Positions 1 through 9,458 of a stretch of DNA of 64,000 nt are shown here, piece by piece. The notes beneath the pieces were generated by a model. It did no database searches. It was not told the DNA's origin and saw only the letters and a list, made by a program, of their open reading frames with translations. The number at the start of each line of letters is the position of its first letter. Position 1 is the stretch's first letter. A program made the translations under genes and the position numbers. Where the stretch lies: the NCBI RefSeq assembly GCF_900114875.1, contig NZ_FPKW01000003.1, positions 300,592 through 364,591 of the forward strand, read 5' to 3'. Source of the DNA: Chryseobacterium limigenitum. Its GTDB lineage: Bacteria > Bacteroidota > Bacteroidia > Flavobacteriales > Weeksellaceae.

Positions 1-104
1 GTAGTAGAAGTTTATTTTATAAAGTAAAAACATAATTTGTTCTTTATAAATTTTCTTTGTTTGAATAATTTTTATAAATTTAAAAACATCACAATCACAA
101 AATT

Positions 105-2036
105 ATGTCTACCACACCTGAACAGGCGCGAGGCAATTCGTTTCGTCCTTCCCAAAATGCAGATGGAGTCTCTGAAAATCATCACACGGGGATCAACCGT
201 TTGGTCAAATTATCTTTAGTAATTGAGGGTAAAGTGATAAAGTATTACAAGCATTTTAATTTAAAGCAAAGTGCCCAGCGTCATCATGAGTTTACGCTTA
301 CGTTGGCTCACGATACTTTAGGAGACCACCAGACACACACTTTGGAAGAAGCCAATAAATTCTTAGGAAAACGTTTAACGGCCGTTATTTCTTATAAAGA
401 CATTGATAATAGCCCTGAAAGAACTTTCGTGGGAGTGATTACCGGAGTAGGATTCAGTCAGGAAAAAATGAGCCTGGGTAATATTGTTTTATCTGGTTAC
501 AGCCCGACGATTTTATTAGACGCAGCTCCGCATATTCAAAGTTTTGGAGGTGATAAACCTGTAAATATGGGCATCATTGCTGAAGAAGTCATCAAACAGG
601 GAATCGATAAAAGCCGTTTTGATATCAGAATCGATACGAATGATTATTCTCAGATTATCTACAGCAGCCAATACGACGAAACGCATTACAACTATCTGGC
701 TAGAATGGCGGAAGCTTATGGCGAACAATTTTATTATGATGGTGAGGTTTTACATTTCGGAAAACTTCCTCCTCAGAATAAACCTATCAAAATTGTCTAC
801 GGAAGCAGCGCCAACGATATTAAAGTTGAATTGAAAGCGGTACACACCAAACCTCAATTTTACGGATACAACAGCAATAAACATGAAAAACTGACTTCAG
901 GAGCAACACCGATTCAGCATGTTGGTGATTTAGCAAAAACAGCTTACGAACACAACGATAAAATTTTTAAAACACCTTCTTTACGCGTAGCTCCTGTGAA
1001 AGCAACGACTCATCTTGATGTTGAATATTCTCAGAAAAGCACCTCAGGAAGTGAAGCAGTGAATGTTTTTAATTTATCAGGATCTACTACGGTTCCGTTT
1101 TTACATCCGGGTTGTGTGGTTGATGTTCAGATGAGAAAAGTTGATACTAATGAAAGCTCTTATTTCACTAAAATTATGGTCACGGAAGCTGAACATGAAA
1201 TTGATACTTTAGGACATTACAAAGGAAGTTTTAAAGGAATCGCTTCAGACACAGGATTTTTACCAAAACCTGAATTTACGGCTCCCAAAGCAGAACCGCA
1301 GATCGCAACAGTAATTTCAAATGCCGATCCGGAAGGGCAGGGAAGAATTCAGGTGAGATTTGACTGGCAGACGAGCGAAACCACTCATTTTATCAGAATG
1401 ATGAGCCCTGATGCAGGTGGAACAGACGAAATCACTCAAAACAGAGGATATGTTGCCATTCCGGAAGTTGGAGATCAGGTGATGGTTAATTTTGTTCACA
1501 ATCATCCCGACAGACCTTTCGTAATGGGCGGAATGTTCCATGGAGCGGTTGGTCTAGGTGGCGGAGTCAACAATCATTTAAAATCAATTCAAACCAGAAG
1601 CGGAATCAGAATTTTGATGAATGATGAAGAAGGAAGCGTAAATATTATCGATCCAAGCGGAAATTATTTCTTTATGGATGGTAAAGGCAATATTTCTGTC
1701 AACGCCCCTAAAAATTTCACCTTAAAAGCTGGAGAAAATATCAGCATCACTGCAGGAAAAGAAATTTCAATTGATGCCGGAGAAAGTATTACAAGTTCGG
1801 CAAATGAAAATATTGTTTCCACTGCCGGAACAGATATTATGATGACGGCTACAGGCGATATCAAAGAATCTTCGGATACAAGAACCGAGATGGTGGAAAA
1901 GGAATTCAGAAGACAGTCTGAAACTTCGAATGAAATTGCAGGAGAGATCGCAATGTTCAGCGAAAAAGAAAATATGACCATGCAGAGTGGAAAAATTGTA
2001 GAATTCAACAGTGCCGAAAAATCTAAACTTTTCTAA
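105..2036 (+). CDS. vgrG: T6SS spike protein VgrG
   Basis: This 643-residue protein is a Vgr-family type VI secretion spike, which trimerises on the Hcp tube and carries effectors out of the cell. The N-terminal part (about residues 30-380) resembles phage gp27/gp44-like hub domains. The middle (about 395-480) is the gp5-like OB fold, with the run ADPEGQGRIQVRFDW typical of Vgr proteins. The C-terminal 120 residues are short T/S/G-rich repeats (LKAGENISITAGKEISI and similar) expected of the beta-helical needle. There is no signal peptide, as expected for cytoplasmic loading. The ATG at 105 follows an A/T-rich leader without a Shine-Dalgarno. It heads a collinear gene run with the lipase, PAAR-like and OmpA genes. 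The call is firm; subtype iii is inferred from the Bacteroidota context. Confidence 0.93.
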   Translation: MSTTPEQARGNSFRPSQNADGVSENHHTGINRLVKLSLVIEGKVIKYYKHFNLKQSAQRHHEFTLTLAHDTLGDHQTHTLEEANKFLGKRLTAVISYKDIDNSPERTFVGVITGVGFSQEKMSLGNIVLSGYSPTILLDAAPHIQSFGGDKPVNMGIIAEEVIKQGIDKSRFDIRIDTNDYSQIIYSSQYDETHYNYLARMAEAYGEQFYYDGEVLHFGKLPPQNKPIKIVYGSSANDIKVELKAVHTKPQFYGYNSNKHEKLTSGATPIQHVGDLAKTAYEHNDKIFKTPSLRVAPVKATTHLDVEYSQKSTSGSEAVNVFNLSGSTTVPFLHPGCVVDVQMRKVDTNESSYFTKIMVTEAEHEIDTLGHYKGSFKGIASDTGFLPKPEFTAPKAEPQIATVISNADPEGQGRIQVRFDWQTSETTHFIRMMSPDAGGTDEITQNRGYVAIPEVGDQVMVNFVHNHPDRPFVMGGMFHGAVGLGGGVNNHLKSIQTRSGIRILMNDEEGSVNIIDPSGNYFFMDGKGNISVNAPKNFTLKAGENISITAGKEISIDAGESITSSANENIVSTAGTDIMMTATGDIKESSDTRTEMVEKEFRRQSETSNEIAGEIAMFSEKENMTMQSGKIVEFNSAEKSKLF

Positions 2037-2038
2037 TC

Positions 2039-2209
2039 ATGGCAATAAGAAAAACCGCAAAAAATATATTGATCAAAGTAAATGATTCCTACCATCTCAG
2101 TGTTGGTAAAAAGGTTGAAAAAATTGCAGAAAAGATCAATACAGAAGCTAAAAAAGGGAATCTTGTTTTGGCAAGTAATAAAAAGATAATGTCTCATGGG
2201 AACAAATAA
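2039..2209 (+). CDS. 56-residue basic protein between VgrG and DUF2931 lipoprotein
   Basis: A short ORF starts two bases after the VgrG stop codon and overlaps the next gene by 14 bases. It encodes 56 residues, is rich in lysine, and contains VGKKVEKIAEKINTEAKKG, probably an amphipathic helix. There is no signal peptide or membrane segment. The very tight spacing on both sides and ordinary codon use suggest a translationally coupled, real gene. I do not recognise the family. A chaperone or adaptor for loading cargo on VgrG is a guess from position only. Confidence 0.6.
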   Translation: MAIRKTAKNILIKVNDSYHLSVGKKVEKIAEKINTEAKKGNLVLASNKKIMSHGNK

Positions 2210-3248
2210 ATTGAAGTTCCTGATTCTTTTTGTTGTATGCAGTTTCTCGTTAATAAGTTGTCAAAATAAAAGAATGGAAGAAAAATATAATTGGTTGGGA
2301 ACCGTCTCGGCACCGCAGGAATATCCGATGGAAGTGTATAAAGGAGCCATTATCGCTGATGATTTCAGTTACGGCTTTGATGCCATTTGGGGAACTCAAA
2401 ATACAGGCTGGGGAAATGAAGGCGGAACAATGAGCGTAGAAACCAGGTTGATGGGAATTCCTCACAAATTAGAATTTACATGGTATTCTTTAGTTGAAAG
2501 AAAATTTTACACCGGAAAGTGGGATTTAGATAAAGAAAAAATCAATGATCTGTTTAAAAAAGGTTTTATAGATCAGGATAATAATAAAAAAACGACCTAC
2601 ACCAATTTTATAGTTGGTTTGGCGCCAAAAGGAAAAGTTGTTTTATGGATCAACGGACCGGGAAATCAGACGGAAGTTGGTGCTTTTCAGGCTCATGATA
2701 CAATTATTACAAAGGAAAAAGCTTACGATAATGCAAAATATATGTTGAAAGAAGGTTTTGCAGACAGAATGCTGGATGATCCGTCGTATGAAACATTTAA
2801 ACCTGAAATAAGAGCAAAAATAAAAGAACAAGGCTATCCTAATCCTGATATTTATGAGATCTACAGAAAGAAATTTAATTGGAAACCTTCGGTTATAGTT
2901 CCTGAAGGCGGAGAATGGATCGATTTCGGATTTAATAATTATAACGGAGAACAGGAAAATCTTTTCGCAGAAAGCTTACATAATGATACGTATCAAAAAA
3001 GAGCTGTTCCAAAATTCTGCGGTTTTTACTGGAGAGATAAAAGCAAAAACAGATACGCAGTCTGGATAGATTCTTTCGACGAAAAAGAAATTTTTGACCT
3101 TTTTCAAAAATTTGGAAATGAAGAAAATATAGATTTGGTGATTAAAGTTAATCCTGATAACACCAAAGCATCTCTGTCATTAAAAACAGAAAAACAGGAG
3201 CTTCCCATTACCAAAGCAAAGATCAGATTATCTCGGAAAATAGAATAA
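2196..3248 (+). CDS. DUF2931 family lipoprotein, candidate Tle1 immunity protein
   Basis: The product is a 350-residue lipoprotein. Its N-terminus has a hydrophobic stretch ending in the lipobox LISC, with the modified cysteine at about residue 22. The body looks like DUF2931 and may be two related halves: KYNWLGTVSAPQEYP starts the first, and KFNWKPSVIVPEGG the second, at about residue 227. It overlaps the preceding small ORF by 14 bases and precedes the DUF2235 lipase gene by 34 bases. Known antagonists of periplasmic Tle phospholipases are often lipoproteins, so immunity is a reasonable inference. It is not shown by the sequence. Confidence 0.8.
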   Translation: MGTNKLKFLILFVVCSFSLISCQNKRMEEKYNWLGTVSAPQEYPMEVYKGAIIADDFSYGFDAIWGTQNTGWGNEGGTMSVETRLMGIPHKLEFTWYSLVERKFYTGKWDLDKEKINDLFKKGFIDQDNNKKTTYTNFIVGLAPKGKVVLWINGPGNQTEVGAFQAHDTIITKEKAYDNAKYMLKEGFADRMLDDPSYETFKPEIRAKIKEQGYPNPDIYEIYRKKFNWKPSVIVPEGGEWIDFGFNNYNGEQENLFAESLHNDTYQKRAVPKFCGFYWRDKSKNRYAVWIDSFDEKEIFDLFQKFGNEENIDLVIKVNPDNTKASLSLKTEKQELPITKAKIRLSRKIE

Positions 3249-3282
3249 TTTATCCTTATTCATCAATTTTAAAGTAAGAAAG

Positions 3283-4695
3283 ATGCACAATAATAAATTT
3301 GGAGATTATACACCAACAGAAACCAAAGAGGAGGTCTTAGACATTACTCTCGGGATGTTTTTTGACGGAACCCTGAATAACAAAACCAATACCATCGAAA
3401 GAAGGGAAAAAACTGATGCATACAAGAAAAAAGGAGGAAACCCTACCGATAACAACAGTTACAATAACGATTGGAGCAACGTTGCACGTTTGTGGGACAA
3501 TTACGATAAAAATTTTGGCATTTACATAGAAGGAATCGGTACAGAGGATAAAGAAAAAGACTCAATGTTGGGTTATGCTTTCGGAACTGGGCCTACCGGA
3601 ATTCGCGGAAAAGTAAGAAAAGGCTGCGAAGAGATCGTGAAAAAAGTAAAAAATATCAAAAGTTCCAAAAAAGCAGACAAGATTGCTGTGCTTACTTTCG
3701 ATGTTTTTGGTTTCAGTCGTGGTGCGGCGGCGGCCAGAAATTTTGTTCATGAAATAGGAAAATCAAAATATAAAGCAACCTCAAGAACCTATTCAAGCGA
3801 AGGAATGACTGTGACAGTTCTTTCCGACAGCGACGGCGACGGAGTAGAAGGTCAGGATCTTCCGAAATGGGGACATTTAGGACTCAAACTTCAGGAAGCT
3901 GGAATTATTGTTGATGTTTTAAAAATTAGATTTTTAGGAATTTATGATACGGTTTCTTCTTATTCAAAAAACTTTTCTGCTACACCGAATTTTCACAATG
4001 ATGTGGAAGAATTAAGCTTAAATGATATCGGAAGAGCACAAACCGTCATTCATTTTGTGGCAGAAAATGAGCACAGAGAAAATTTTGACCTTACCCACGT
4101 GAATGTAGGTACAGAAAGAACATTTCCCGGCGTACACTGTGACGTTGGCGGAGCTTACGAAGACGGAACCGAGACTTGGGAAGAAATTGAAACATCGTGG
4201 ACTACCAGCGCGAAACTAAAAGCATTAAGAAGCCAGCTTATAGCAGACGCCTGGTACAAAGAAGATCAGCTTAAAATTAATCCAGGTTTTTATTTGACAT
4301 TATCGGGAACGCGCGATCTGGTAAAAAGATACAGCTATGTTCCTCTGCATTTTATGGCAGAATATGGCGTTCAGAAAACGGTTCCTTTAACGATTAAAAA
4401 ACTGACTGACGAAAAATATTCTATTTCAGAAGATGCTTTGTTGGTAAGAGTAAAAGACCGTCTCAGATCTTATGCAATGGAAAACGGAAAACAATATACC
4501 TTCAAAAGATATAAAGAAGTTGAAAATGCATACGGCGGAGCATCAATTCCGGAACAGAAATATGCAGATTATCAGAGAGAAATGAAGGAGCAGGATGATT
4601 TAAGAATTCTGAGAAATAAATATCTTCACTGGTCAGCTAGAAGAGAAGGTATTGGAATGGATCCGACGTCAGACAGAGTAAGAGTATTGCATTAA
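3283..4695 (+). CDS. DUF2235 / Tle1-type T6SS phospholipase effector
   Basis: This 470-residue protein has the DUF2235 alpha/beta-hydrolase architecture seen in Tle1 T6SS lipase effectors. Visible motifs are FFDGTLNN at residues 26-33, the nucleophile elbow GFSRG at 143-147 with Ser145 as the candidate catalytic serine, and GVHCDVGGAYED around 283-294, where His285 and Asp287 are likely active-site or metal-near residues. There is no signal peptide, fitting delivery by the VgrG apparatus. Expected activity is hydrolysis of membrane phospholipids in the target cell periplasm. Substrate position (A1 or A2) cannot be read from sequence. It lies between a DUF2931 lipoprotein and a small membrane protein, both candidate protectors. 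Confidence 0.88.
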   Translation: MHNNKFGDYTPTETKEEVLDITLGMFFDGTLNNKTNTIERREKTDAYKKKGGNPTDNNSYNNDWSNVARLWDNYDKNFGIYIEGIGTEDKEKDSMLGYAFGTGPTGIRGKVRKGCEEIVKKVKNIKSSKKADKIAVLTFDVFGFSRGAAAARNFVHEIGKSKYKATSRTYSSEGMTVTVLSDSDGDGVEGQDLPKWGHLGLKLQEAGIIVDVLKIRFLGIYDTVSSYSKNFSATPNFHNDVEELSLNDIGRAQTVIHFVAENEHRENFDLTHVNVGTERTFPGVHCDVGGAYEDGTETWEEIETSWTTSAKLKALRSQLIADAWYKEDQLKINPGFYLTLSGTRDLVKRYSYVPLHFMAEYGVQKTVPLTIKKLTDEKYSISEDALLVRVKDRLRSYAMENGKQYTFKRYKEVENAYGGASIPEQKYADYQREMKEQDDLRILRNKYLHWSARREGIGMDPTSDRVRVLH

Positions 4696-4705
4696 TTTTT
4701 ATTAA

Positions 4706-5008
4706 ATGAAAAAACACCTGATCATAAGAGTTGCATTATTATTAATAGGATTTCTATTGATCTATTGTTACACTCACTGGGATTCTTGGTTTCATCCTCA
4801 TCAATCGATTGGAGGGAACGATGGAATGTCAATTCCCATGGATCTTGTTTTGAATATTGGCTGGATGGTCATATGGTGTGTTTTGCTTTTTATAGAATTG
4901 ATCGTAAGCTTTTCTACGTCCAGAAATAAAGAAAATAGAGTTACAAATATAATATTGATCATGGTGGGTATCATTTTACTCGCTGTATATATTTTCAGTA
5001 TTAAATAA
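4706..5008 (+). CDS. small three-helix membrane protein
   Basis: The product has 100 residues and about three transmembrane segments: residues 4-22 (LIIRVALLLIGFLLIYCY), about 46-69 and about 78-98. It begins 10 bases after the lipase stop codon, so it is probably translated from the same mRNA. I do not recognise a family. Its position directly after a membrane-active effector makes it a candidate co-immunity or effector-associated membrane protein, but this is inferred only from neighbourhood. Confidence 0.75.
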   Translation: MKKHLIIRVALLLIGFLLIYCYTHWDSWFHPHQSIGGNDGMSIPMDLVLNIGWMVIWCVLLFIELIVSFSTSRNKENRVTNIILIMVGIILLAVYIFSIK

Positions 5009-5045
5009 AATCTGAGAATAAAATATTTATTTGCAAATTATTTAT

Positions 5046-6089
5046 ATGCAGAAATTTAACAAACATATCGTCCGGAAAAGCGAAACTTTAAAAAGTGTTG
5101 CTTCTCTGTACAGCATATCCGAAGATGCTTTAAAGTCATTTCACAATAACAATTGCGGTGTTAAGGATATGATCTTGATAGATTTTACAGGCCAAAAGGA
5201 ACTTTTTATTCCAAGAACTGCCGTTACCGACAAAAATAGATTGGTAAAGTTTGGTCAAGGAAATAAATTGATCTTTCAACCCGAAAATGCATTCTGCAAA
5301 TATGGTGTTATCATCAAAATTGAAAACGGAAACAATAAAAATGAACTGAAATATGAAGCTACCGTACGTTGGTTAAGATCTGAAAAGCTGTTACATTTTT
5401 TTGAAATAAACAGAATCTCAAATCTTTATCTAAATGAAGAGGAAGTCAATGAAATTGCAGATTTATTAGCCTATAAAACCTCAAGAGTTTTATATCCTCT
5501 ACAAATTAGCGTAGATCATCAGGGGAAATTTAATGCTGTGGAAAATCTTTCCGTATTCAATGAAAGATGGAATGATGTTAAGGAAGAACTGTACAAAGAA
5601 TTTGATGGGGAAACTGTAGACGAGTATTGTCTTAAAATAGAAAAAACGATAAGCGAATCCGATACAGTAAACTTATTGATGAAAAATGATTATTTCCTGA
5701 GAACATTATTTCTCGGAGTGTACCAGAGTTTTGGTCAGAATTTTAACATCAGTGGAAATGAAAGTTTCCCGATCGTGAATAATCCGGTTGAACCAAAATA
5801 TCAGATTGAGTTGGAGGTCGATCCGCTGAAAGACGAATATGATTTAATAAATATAGAAGGAAACGGAACATTAAATGAAGACAGAAGTTCTTACGATTTT
5901 ATCAACGGAGCCTCTTTTTCATTTATTGTAGAAGAAAATCCCGTGATGAATAAAGACGGATCTTTTAGGATTCAATATTATTTAAACGGAAAAACTTCAT
6001 TCCCGGAATCACTGTATTTAGAATGCGATATCATGCTGAGAGAGAGAAAAAAGATCTCGGTTGTTGTGGCAAGTATCGATGAGAATTAA
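5046..6089 (+). CDS. LysM-domain T6SS/contractile-system accessory protein
   Basis: The 347-residue product starts with a single LysM-like module (about residues 1-58, HIVRKSETLKSVASLYSIS). The rest is an unrecognised alpha/beta region rich in acidic residues. ATG 5046 is preferred over an upstream in-frame TTG at 5031 because the LysM homology begins right after it. There is no signal peptide. LysM proteins occur in contractile injection systems as spike-tube linkers. Here it lies 33 bases upstream of a PAAR-like DUF4280 gene. A structural or cargo-adaptor role is inferred. Confidence 0.78.
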   Translation: MQKFNKHIVRKSETLKSVASLYSISEDALKSFHNNNCGVKDMILIDFTGQKELFIPRTAVTDKNRLVKFGQGNKLIFQPENAFCKYGVIIKIENGNNKNELKYEATVRWLRSEKLLHFFEINRISNLYLNEEEVNEIADLLAYKTSRVLYPLQISVDHQGKFNAVENLSVFNERWNDVKEELYKEFDGETVDEYCLKIEKTISESDTVNLLMKNDYFLRTLFLGVYQSFGQNFNISGNESFPIVNNPVEPKYQIELEVDPLKDEYDLINIEGNGTLNEDRSSYDFINGASFSFIVEENPVMNKDGSFRIQYYLNGKTSFPESLYLECDIMLRERKKISVVVASIDEN

Positions 6090-6122
6090 AAAATATCACA
6101 CAGATAAAAAGACTGAAAAATT

Positions 6123-6614
6123 ATGGCAGAAAAACATATTGTAGTACAAGGTGCTATGTGCAAATGCCAATTTGGGCAAGTGCCTGATAAGTTAAAAGTG
6201 CTTTCGCACAAAAAAGAATATGCAAATGACAAAAGCGCTTCCAAAAAACTGATTGTCACCACAAAAGAAATAGGAGCTGCTACATTTGAGAAAAATACAT
6301 TCGGGAACTGCCCCAAAATGGGAGTTCCGCCGCCGCCGTGCAAAATAATGGTCACCGAATGGCAGAAGTTTTATGATAAAGTACAGCTCAGCAATGGCGG
6401 ATTTATCATTTTGGAAGACAGCAAGGCCGTTTGTGCGATTGCGGGAACGCCATGCATCGAGATTATTGATCATGGGCAGAGAGCTGAAGCCAGTCAGCAG
6501 AATTTTAAAAATGCGGATCAGGATGTGCAGCAGCAGATCAACCCGTTGGTAGATTCAGAAAGTATGTATAAAGAAGAGCCTTCTTTCAACGGTGGGGAGG
6601 ATGCTGTAAGCTAA
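6123..6614 (+). CDS. DUF4280 PAAR-like spike-tip protein
   Basis: This 163-residue protein has the DUF4280 signature. It begins HIVVQGAMCKCQFG, and continues with cysteine-containing motifs NCPKMGVPPPPCK and AIAGTPCIEI. DUF4280 proteins are PAAR-like tips that sharpen the VgrG spike and bind metal through clustered Cys/His. The C-terminal 35 residues are Q/E/S-rich and probably disordered. It precedes the large OmpA-containing gene by 11 bases, consistent with being its dedicated tip or adaptor. The call is confident; the cognate effector is inferred. Confidence 0.88.
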   Translation: MAEKHIVVQGAMCKCQFGQVPDKLKVLSHKKEYANDKSASKKLIVTTKEIGAATFEKNTFGNCPKMGVPPPPCKIMVTEWQKFYDKVQLSNGGFIILEDSKAVCAIAGTPCIEIIDHGQRAEASQQNFKNADQDVQQQINPLVDSESMYKEEPSFNGGEDAVS

Positions 6615-6625
6615 ACAACAAAGAA

Positions 6626-9454
6626 ATGGCAAAAGGTGTAAAGAAAATAAGAGTTATAAAAGGGACTTACTATCCAAAGATGTCTGTTTCTGGCCAAAGA
6701 GTTACGATACAGCCGGGTCAGTGGGTGACTTTTGATGTTGCAGAATGGCTTCCGGATACAACTGCCGAGGATAAAAAGAAACCCGTGATCTGGATGAGGC
6801 AGAGTAATGACCGTAAAGTTATTATCAATCAGCTTCCGTCTTCTACAGGGTATAAATTTATGATCTCCAAACAATTGTGCGGAGCCTATAATTATTATAT
6901 CGAAGCAAGCTTTTCGGGGACAAGAGATACTAAAAATAATGTTGGACTTTATGTAAAAGGCTGGTGCGAACCCAAAATTGTGACCAGTAAATGGACAACC
7001 CAAAGAGGAAGTAAAATCAGCATTAAAAATAAAAGTAAGACCAATTATATCTCCTACGGACACATCGTTTACCTCAATCTGACAACGGAAGGTCTCAATG
7101 GAACCAATCTTGTCGTAGAACTTTGGAATCAGCAATATGCAAGGAAAGACAAGCCTGTTCATGTTTATACCGATGTTCAGGTGATCGATGGTGAGGTTAA
7201 TTTAAAAATAGAAAATACATACGCTTGGATGGCGTATGTGAATAATATTCAGAATGTTGAAGAGTTTTATGTAAAAGTAAAAGATTCTTCGGGAAAATAT
7301 ATCAAAGACAGTCTGGGAGACGACCTTCACGCAATCTATCTTAATGTTAAAAATAAAGTCGTTACAACCAATACGAATGTAAGTAAAAATCAAACACCTA
7401 CAAAAGTATACAAGCCGGATGTAAACGCTGCCCGATACGAACCGTGTAAATTTGAAGTCATAAAATTCACCGAATTAGAAATAAAAGACGGCAAACCGAA
7501 TAATACGACAGTCACCGTTTTTGATAACGGAAAGGGATTGAGAAAATTAAGCGGAACACCTCTTCAGGAAACGATCCAAAGAACCATATTTTATAAATTT
7601 GATTCCACTGTAATAGATAAAGACGGGGAAGCGATCCTTAATAATGTTTTAAAATTTCTTTTGGAACACAAGGATTCTACTATGAATCTGAGCGGATACG
7701 CCTGTGTTATCGGAAAGGAAAACTACAACAAAGGTTTGTCTCAAAGAAGAGCAGATGTTGTTAAAAAATTCTTTGCCGATGGCGGATTAGATCCCAAAAG
7801 AATAATCTCGGTCGGAAAAGGAGAAATAGATCCTACCGATGATAAATTAGGTAGAGACAATATCAAATATAAAAATGAAAAGGATTACGAGAACAATAGG
7901 AGAGTAGATATTTCTTTTGTTTTTAATGCCCACGATGCCCATACAATGAATTATGAAGTGGTAGCACCAAGTGTTTCCATGAAAAAAGATCTTACGATAG
8001 ATATTCAGGGTTTTGATACGAAAGCGTGTTTCAGAGGTAAGGATAAACATAAGAAACAAACTACGGTTGTTGATGTTGGTCAGGCTATAGACAAGGGCGA
8101 TACAAAGCAATCATTTGCAACGCCTTCGTTTAATTATAAAATATATTCGGATCTGTCGTATTTCACTGCGATGCCGATTCAGTATATCTGGCCAATGAAT
8201 ACAAATCCGAACCAGTTCCATTTTCATACCCACACCTGCAGGTATTTCAGTAATGAAAAACGTACTACGGTATTATTAAAAGCATATCCTGATGTAAAAT
8301 GGACATTGACGTTTTTCATCAATCTTACCAATGATCTCAGCGTCAACTGGCAAAATCAACCTGCCGGAAAACATAAAGAGCTACAGAAAAAATCAGGTAA
8401 AGTTGGAGCTGAAAGAAGATGGCAGCAAAAAGACGCGTCTTTTGGTTTCGGACTTAAAAGTGAATGGGAAAGAAATAACAGCGGAAATTACCAGAGAAGT
8501 AAAGAGCTTAAAGGTGAATACGAAACGAAATTTAAAAAATTATACGATCTTTTTGCTTCTGTTGGAGCCATGTCTGATGGGGTGACAAACAAAACCAAAG
8601 GCCAGGTTAGGAATATGGGATTCAAGGGAGTACCGATGACTTTTGCCGTTAAACCTCCCAATCTTAACCTTAAAGCTGAATGGAATTTAGAAAGAGCAAA
8701 ACAAAAAGGTGCAGAAATTGAAAGATTAGGCACAAAAATAGATATCTCTTTTAATGCTGATCCGTTAATAGGGTTGGAAATTACAATAGATCTTTTATGT
8801 ACTGCCGTAGGATTGATTGCAGGAGCCGTAAGTGGCGGAACCGCAGCTCCGGGAGCCGTAAGACTTTACGGATTCATCAAAGATAAAATGAATACAGGCG
8901 CCGAATTTGGAAATGACGATTTCGGAGCCAAAGTAAGTGCCGATGTTTTTATTGATCTCGTGATTACGAGTGTTATTAAAACTTCTATTGGCTTTTCTTT
9001 CAATACAGTGAGTGACGCAAGTGATACTCAGGGTAAACTGGAAGTAACGAACACGCTGAAAGTTGAGTTAAAAGCTGGAGTCTGGATAAAAGCAGAAGCC
9101 ACGCTTGTTATCGTAAAAATTGAAGGATATTTTGAAATGAGTGGAAAAGGCTACGCCTCGGTTACATTCGGTCATGGTCTGAAATATGATGATAAAGGCT
9201 TGAATTATCGTCCGGCATTAGGTTTCGATGGCCTGAATGCAGAATATGTTATCAAAGGAAAAGTAGGAATGTCTGCAACGAAAAAAGTTCCGAGAGGAGG
9301 AAACAAAAAACCTGGAGAATTAAAAGGAAGCAGCGAAGATGAAGGTATCATCGCAGAAGGAAAATATAACGAAGTAATTCCTAAATTTGATGTAATTAAA
9401 AGTCTGGAAGAACTTTTTGGGATCAGTGCAGATATTCCGTTAATTAGAAATTAA
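6626..9454 (+). CDS. large T6SS-associated protein with internal OmpA domain, candidate effector
   Basis: The 942-residue product has no signal peptide. Residues 1 to about 290 look like repeated beta-rich (Ig-like) segments. Residues about 318-432 form an OmpA-like peptidoglycan-binding domain (FYKFDSTVID at the start, NNRRVDISFVF at the end). The C-terminal half is unrecognised and includes a small-residue hydrophobic stretch near residues 711-750 (LLCTAVGLIAGAVSGGTAA) followed by beta-rich sequence. An OmpA domain in a signal-less protein behind a PAAR-like tip suggests a delivered toxin that anchors to the target cell wall. The hydrophobic segment could insert into membranes. The toxic activity is unknown. 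Confidence 0.82.
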   Translation: MAKGVKKIRVIKGTYYPKMSVSGQRVTIQPGQWVTFDVAEWLPDTTAEDKKKPVIWMRQSNDRKVIINQLPSSTGYKFMISKQLCGAYNYYIEASFSGTRDTKNNVGLYVKGWCEPKIVTSKWTTQRGSKISIKNKSKTNYISYGHIVYLNLTTEGLNGTNLVVELWNQQYARKDKPVHVYTDVQVIDGEVNLKIENTYAWMAYVNNIQNVEEFYVKVKDSSGKYIKDSLGDDLHAIYLNVKNKVVTTNTNVSKNQTPTKVYKPDVNAARYEPCKFEVIKFTELEIKDGKPNNTTVTVFDNGKGLRKLSGTPLQETIQRTIFYKFDSTVIDKDGEAILNNVLKFLLEHKDSTMNLSGYACVIGKENYNKGLSQRRADVVKKFFADGGLDPKRIISVGKGEIDPTDDKLGRDNIKYKNEKDYENNRRVDISFVFNAHDAHTMNYEVVAPSVSMKKDLTIDIQGFDTKACFRGKDKHKKQTTVVDVGQAIDKGDTKQSFATPSFNYKIYSDLSYFTAMPIQYIWPMNTNPNQFHFHTHTCRYFSNEKRTTVLLKAYPDVKWTLTFFINLTNDLSVNWQNQPAGKHKELQKKSGKVGAERRWQQKDASFGFGLKSEWERNNSGNYQRSKELKGEYETKFKKLYDLFASVGAMSDGVTNKTKGQVRNMGFKGVPMTFAVKPPNLNLKAEWNLERAKQKGAEIERLGTKIDISFNADPLIGLEITIDLLCTAVGLIAGAVSGGTAAPGAVRLYGFIKDKMNTGAEFGNDDFGAKVSADVFIDLVITSVIKTSIGFSFNTVSDASDTQGKLEVTNTLKVELKAGVWIKAEATLVIVKIEGYFEMSGKGYASVTFGHGLKYDDKGLNYRPALGFDGLNAEYVIKGKVGMSATKKVPRGGNKKPGELKGSSEDEGIIAEGKYNEVIPKFDVIKSLEELFGISADIPLIRN

Positions 9455-9458
9455 TCAT

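Noticed and set aside
37..219. Short frame overlapping the start of vgrG
   Set aside because: It runs out of frame through the vgrG start and shows no homology or promoter.
6192..6473. Minus-strand frames opposite the DUF4280 gene
   Set aside because: They are shadows of the real gene, whose cysteine motifs are clear.
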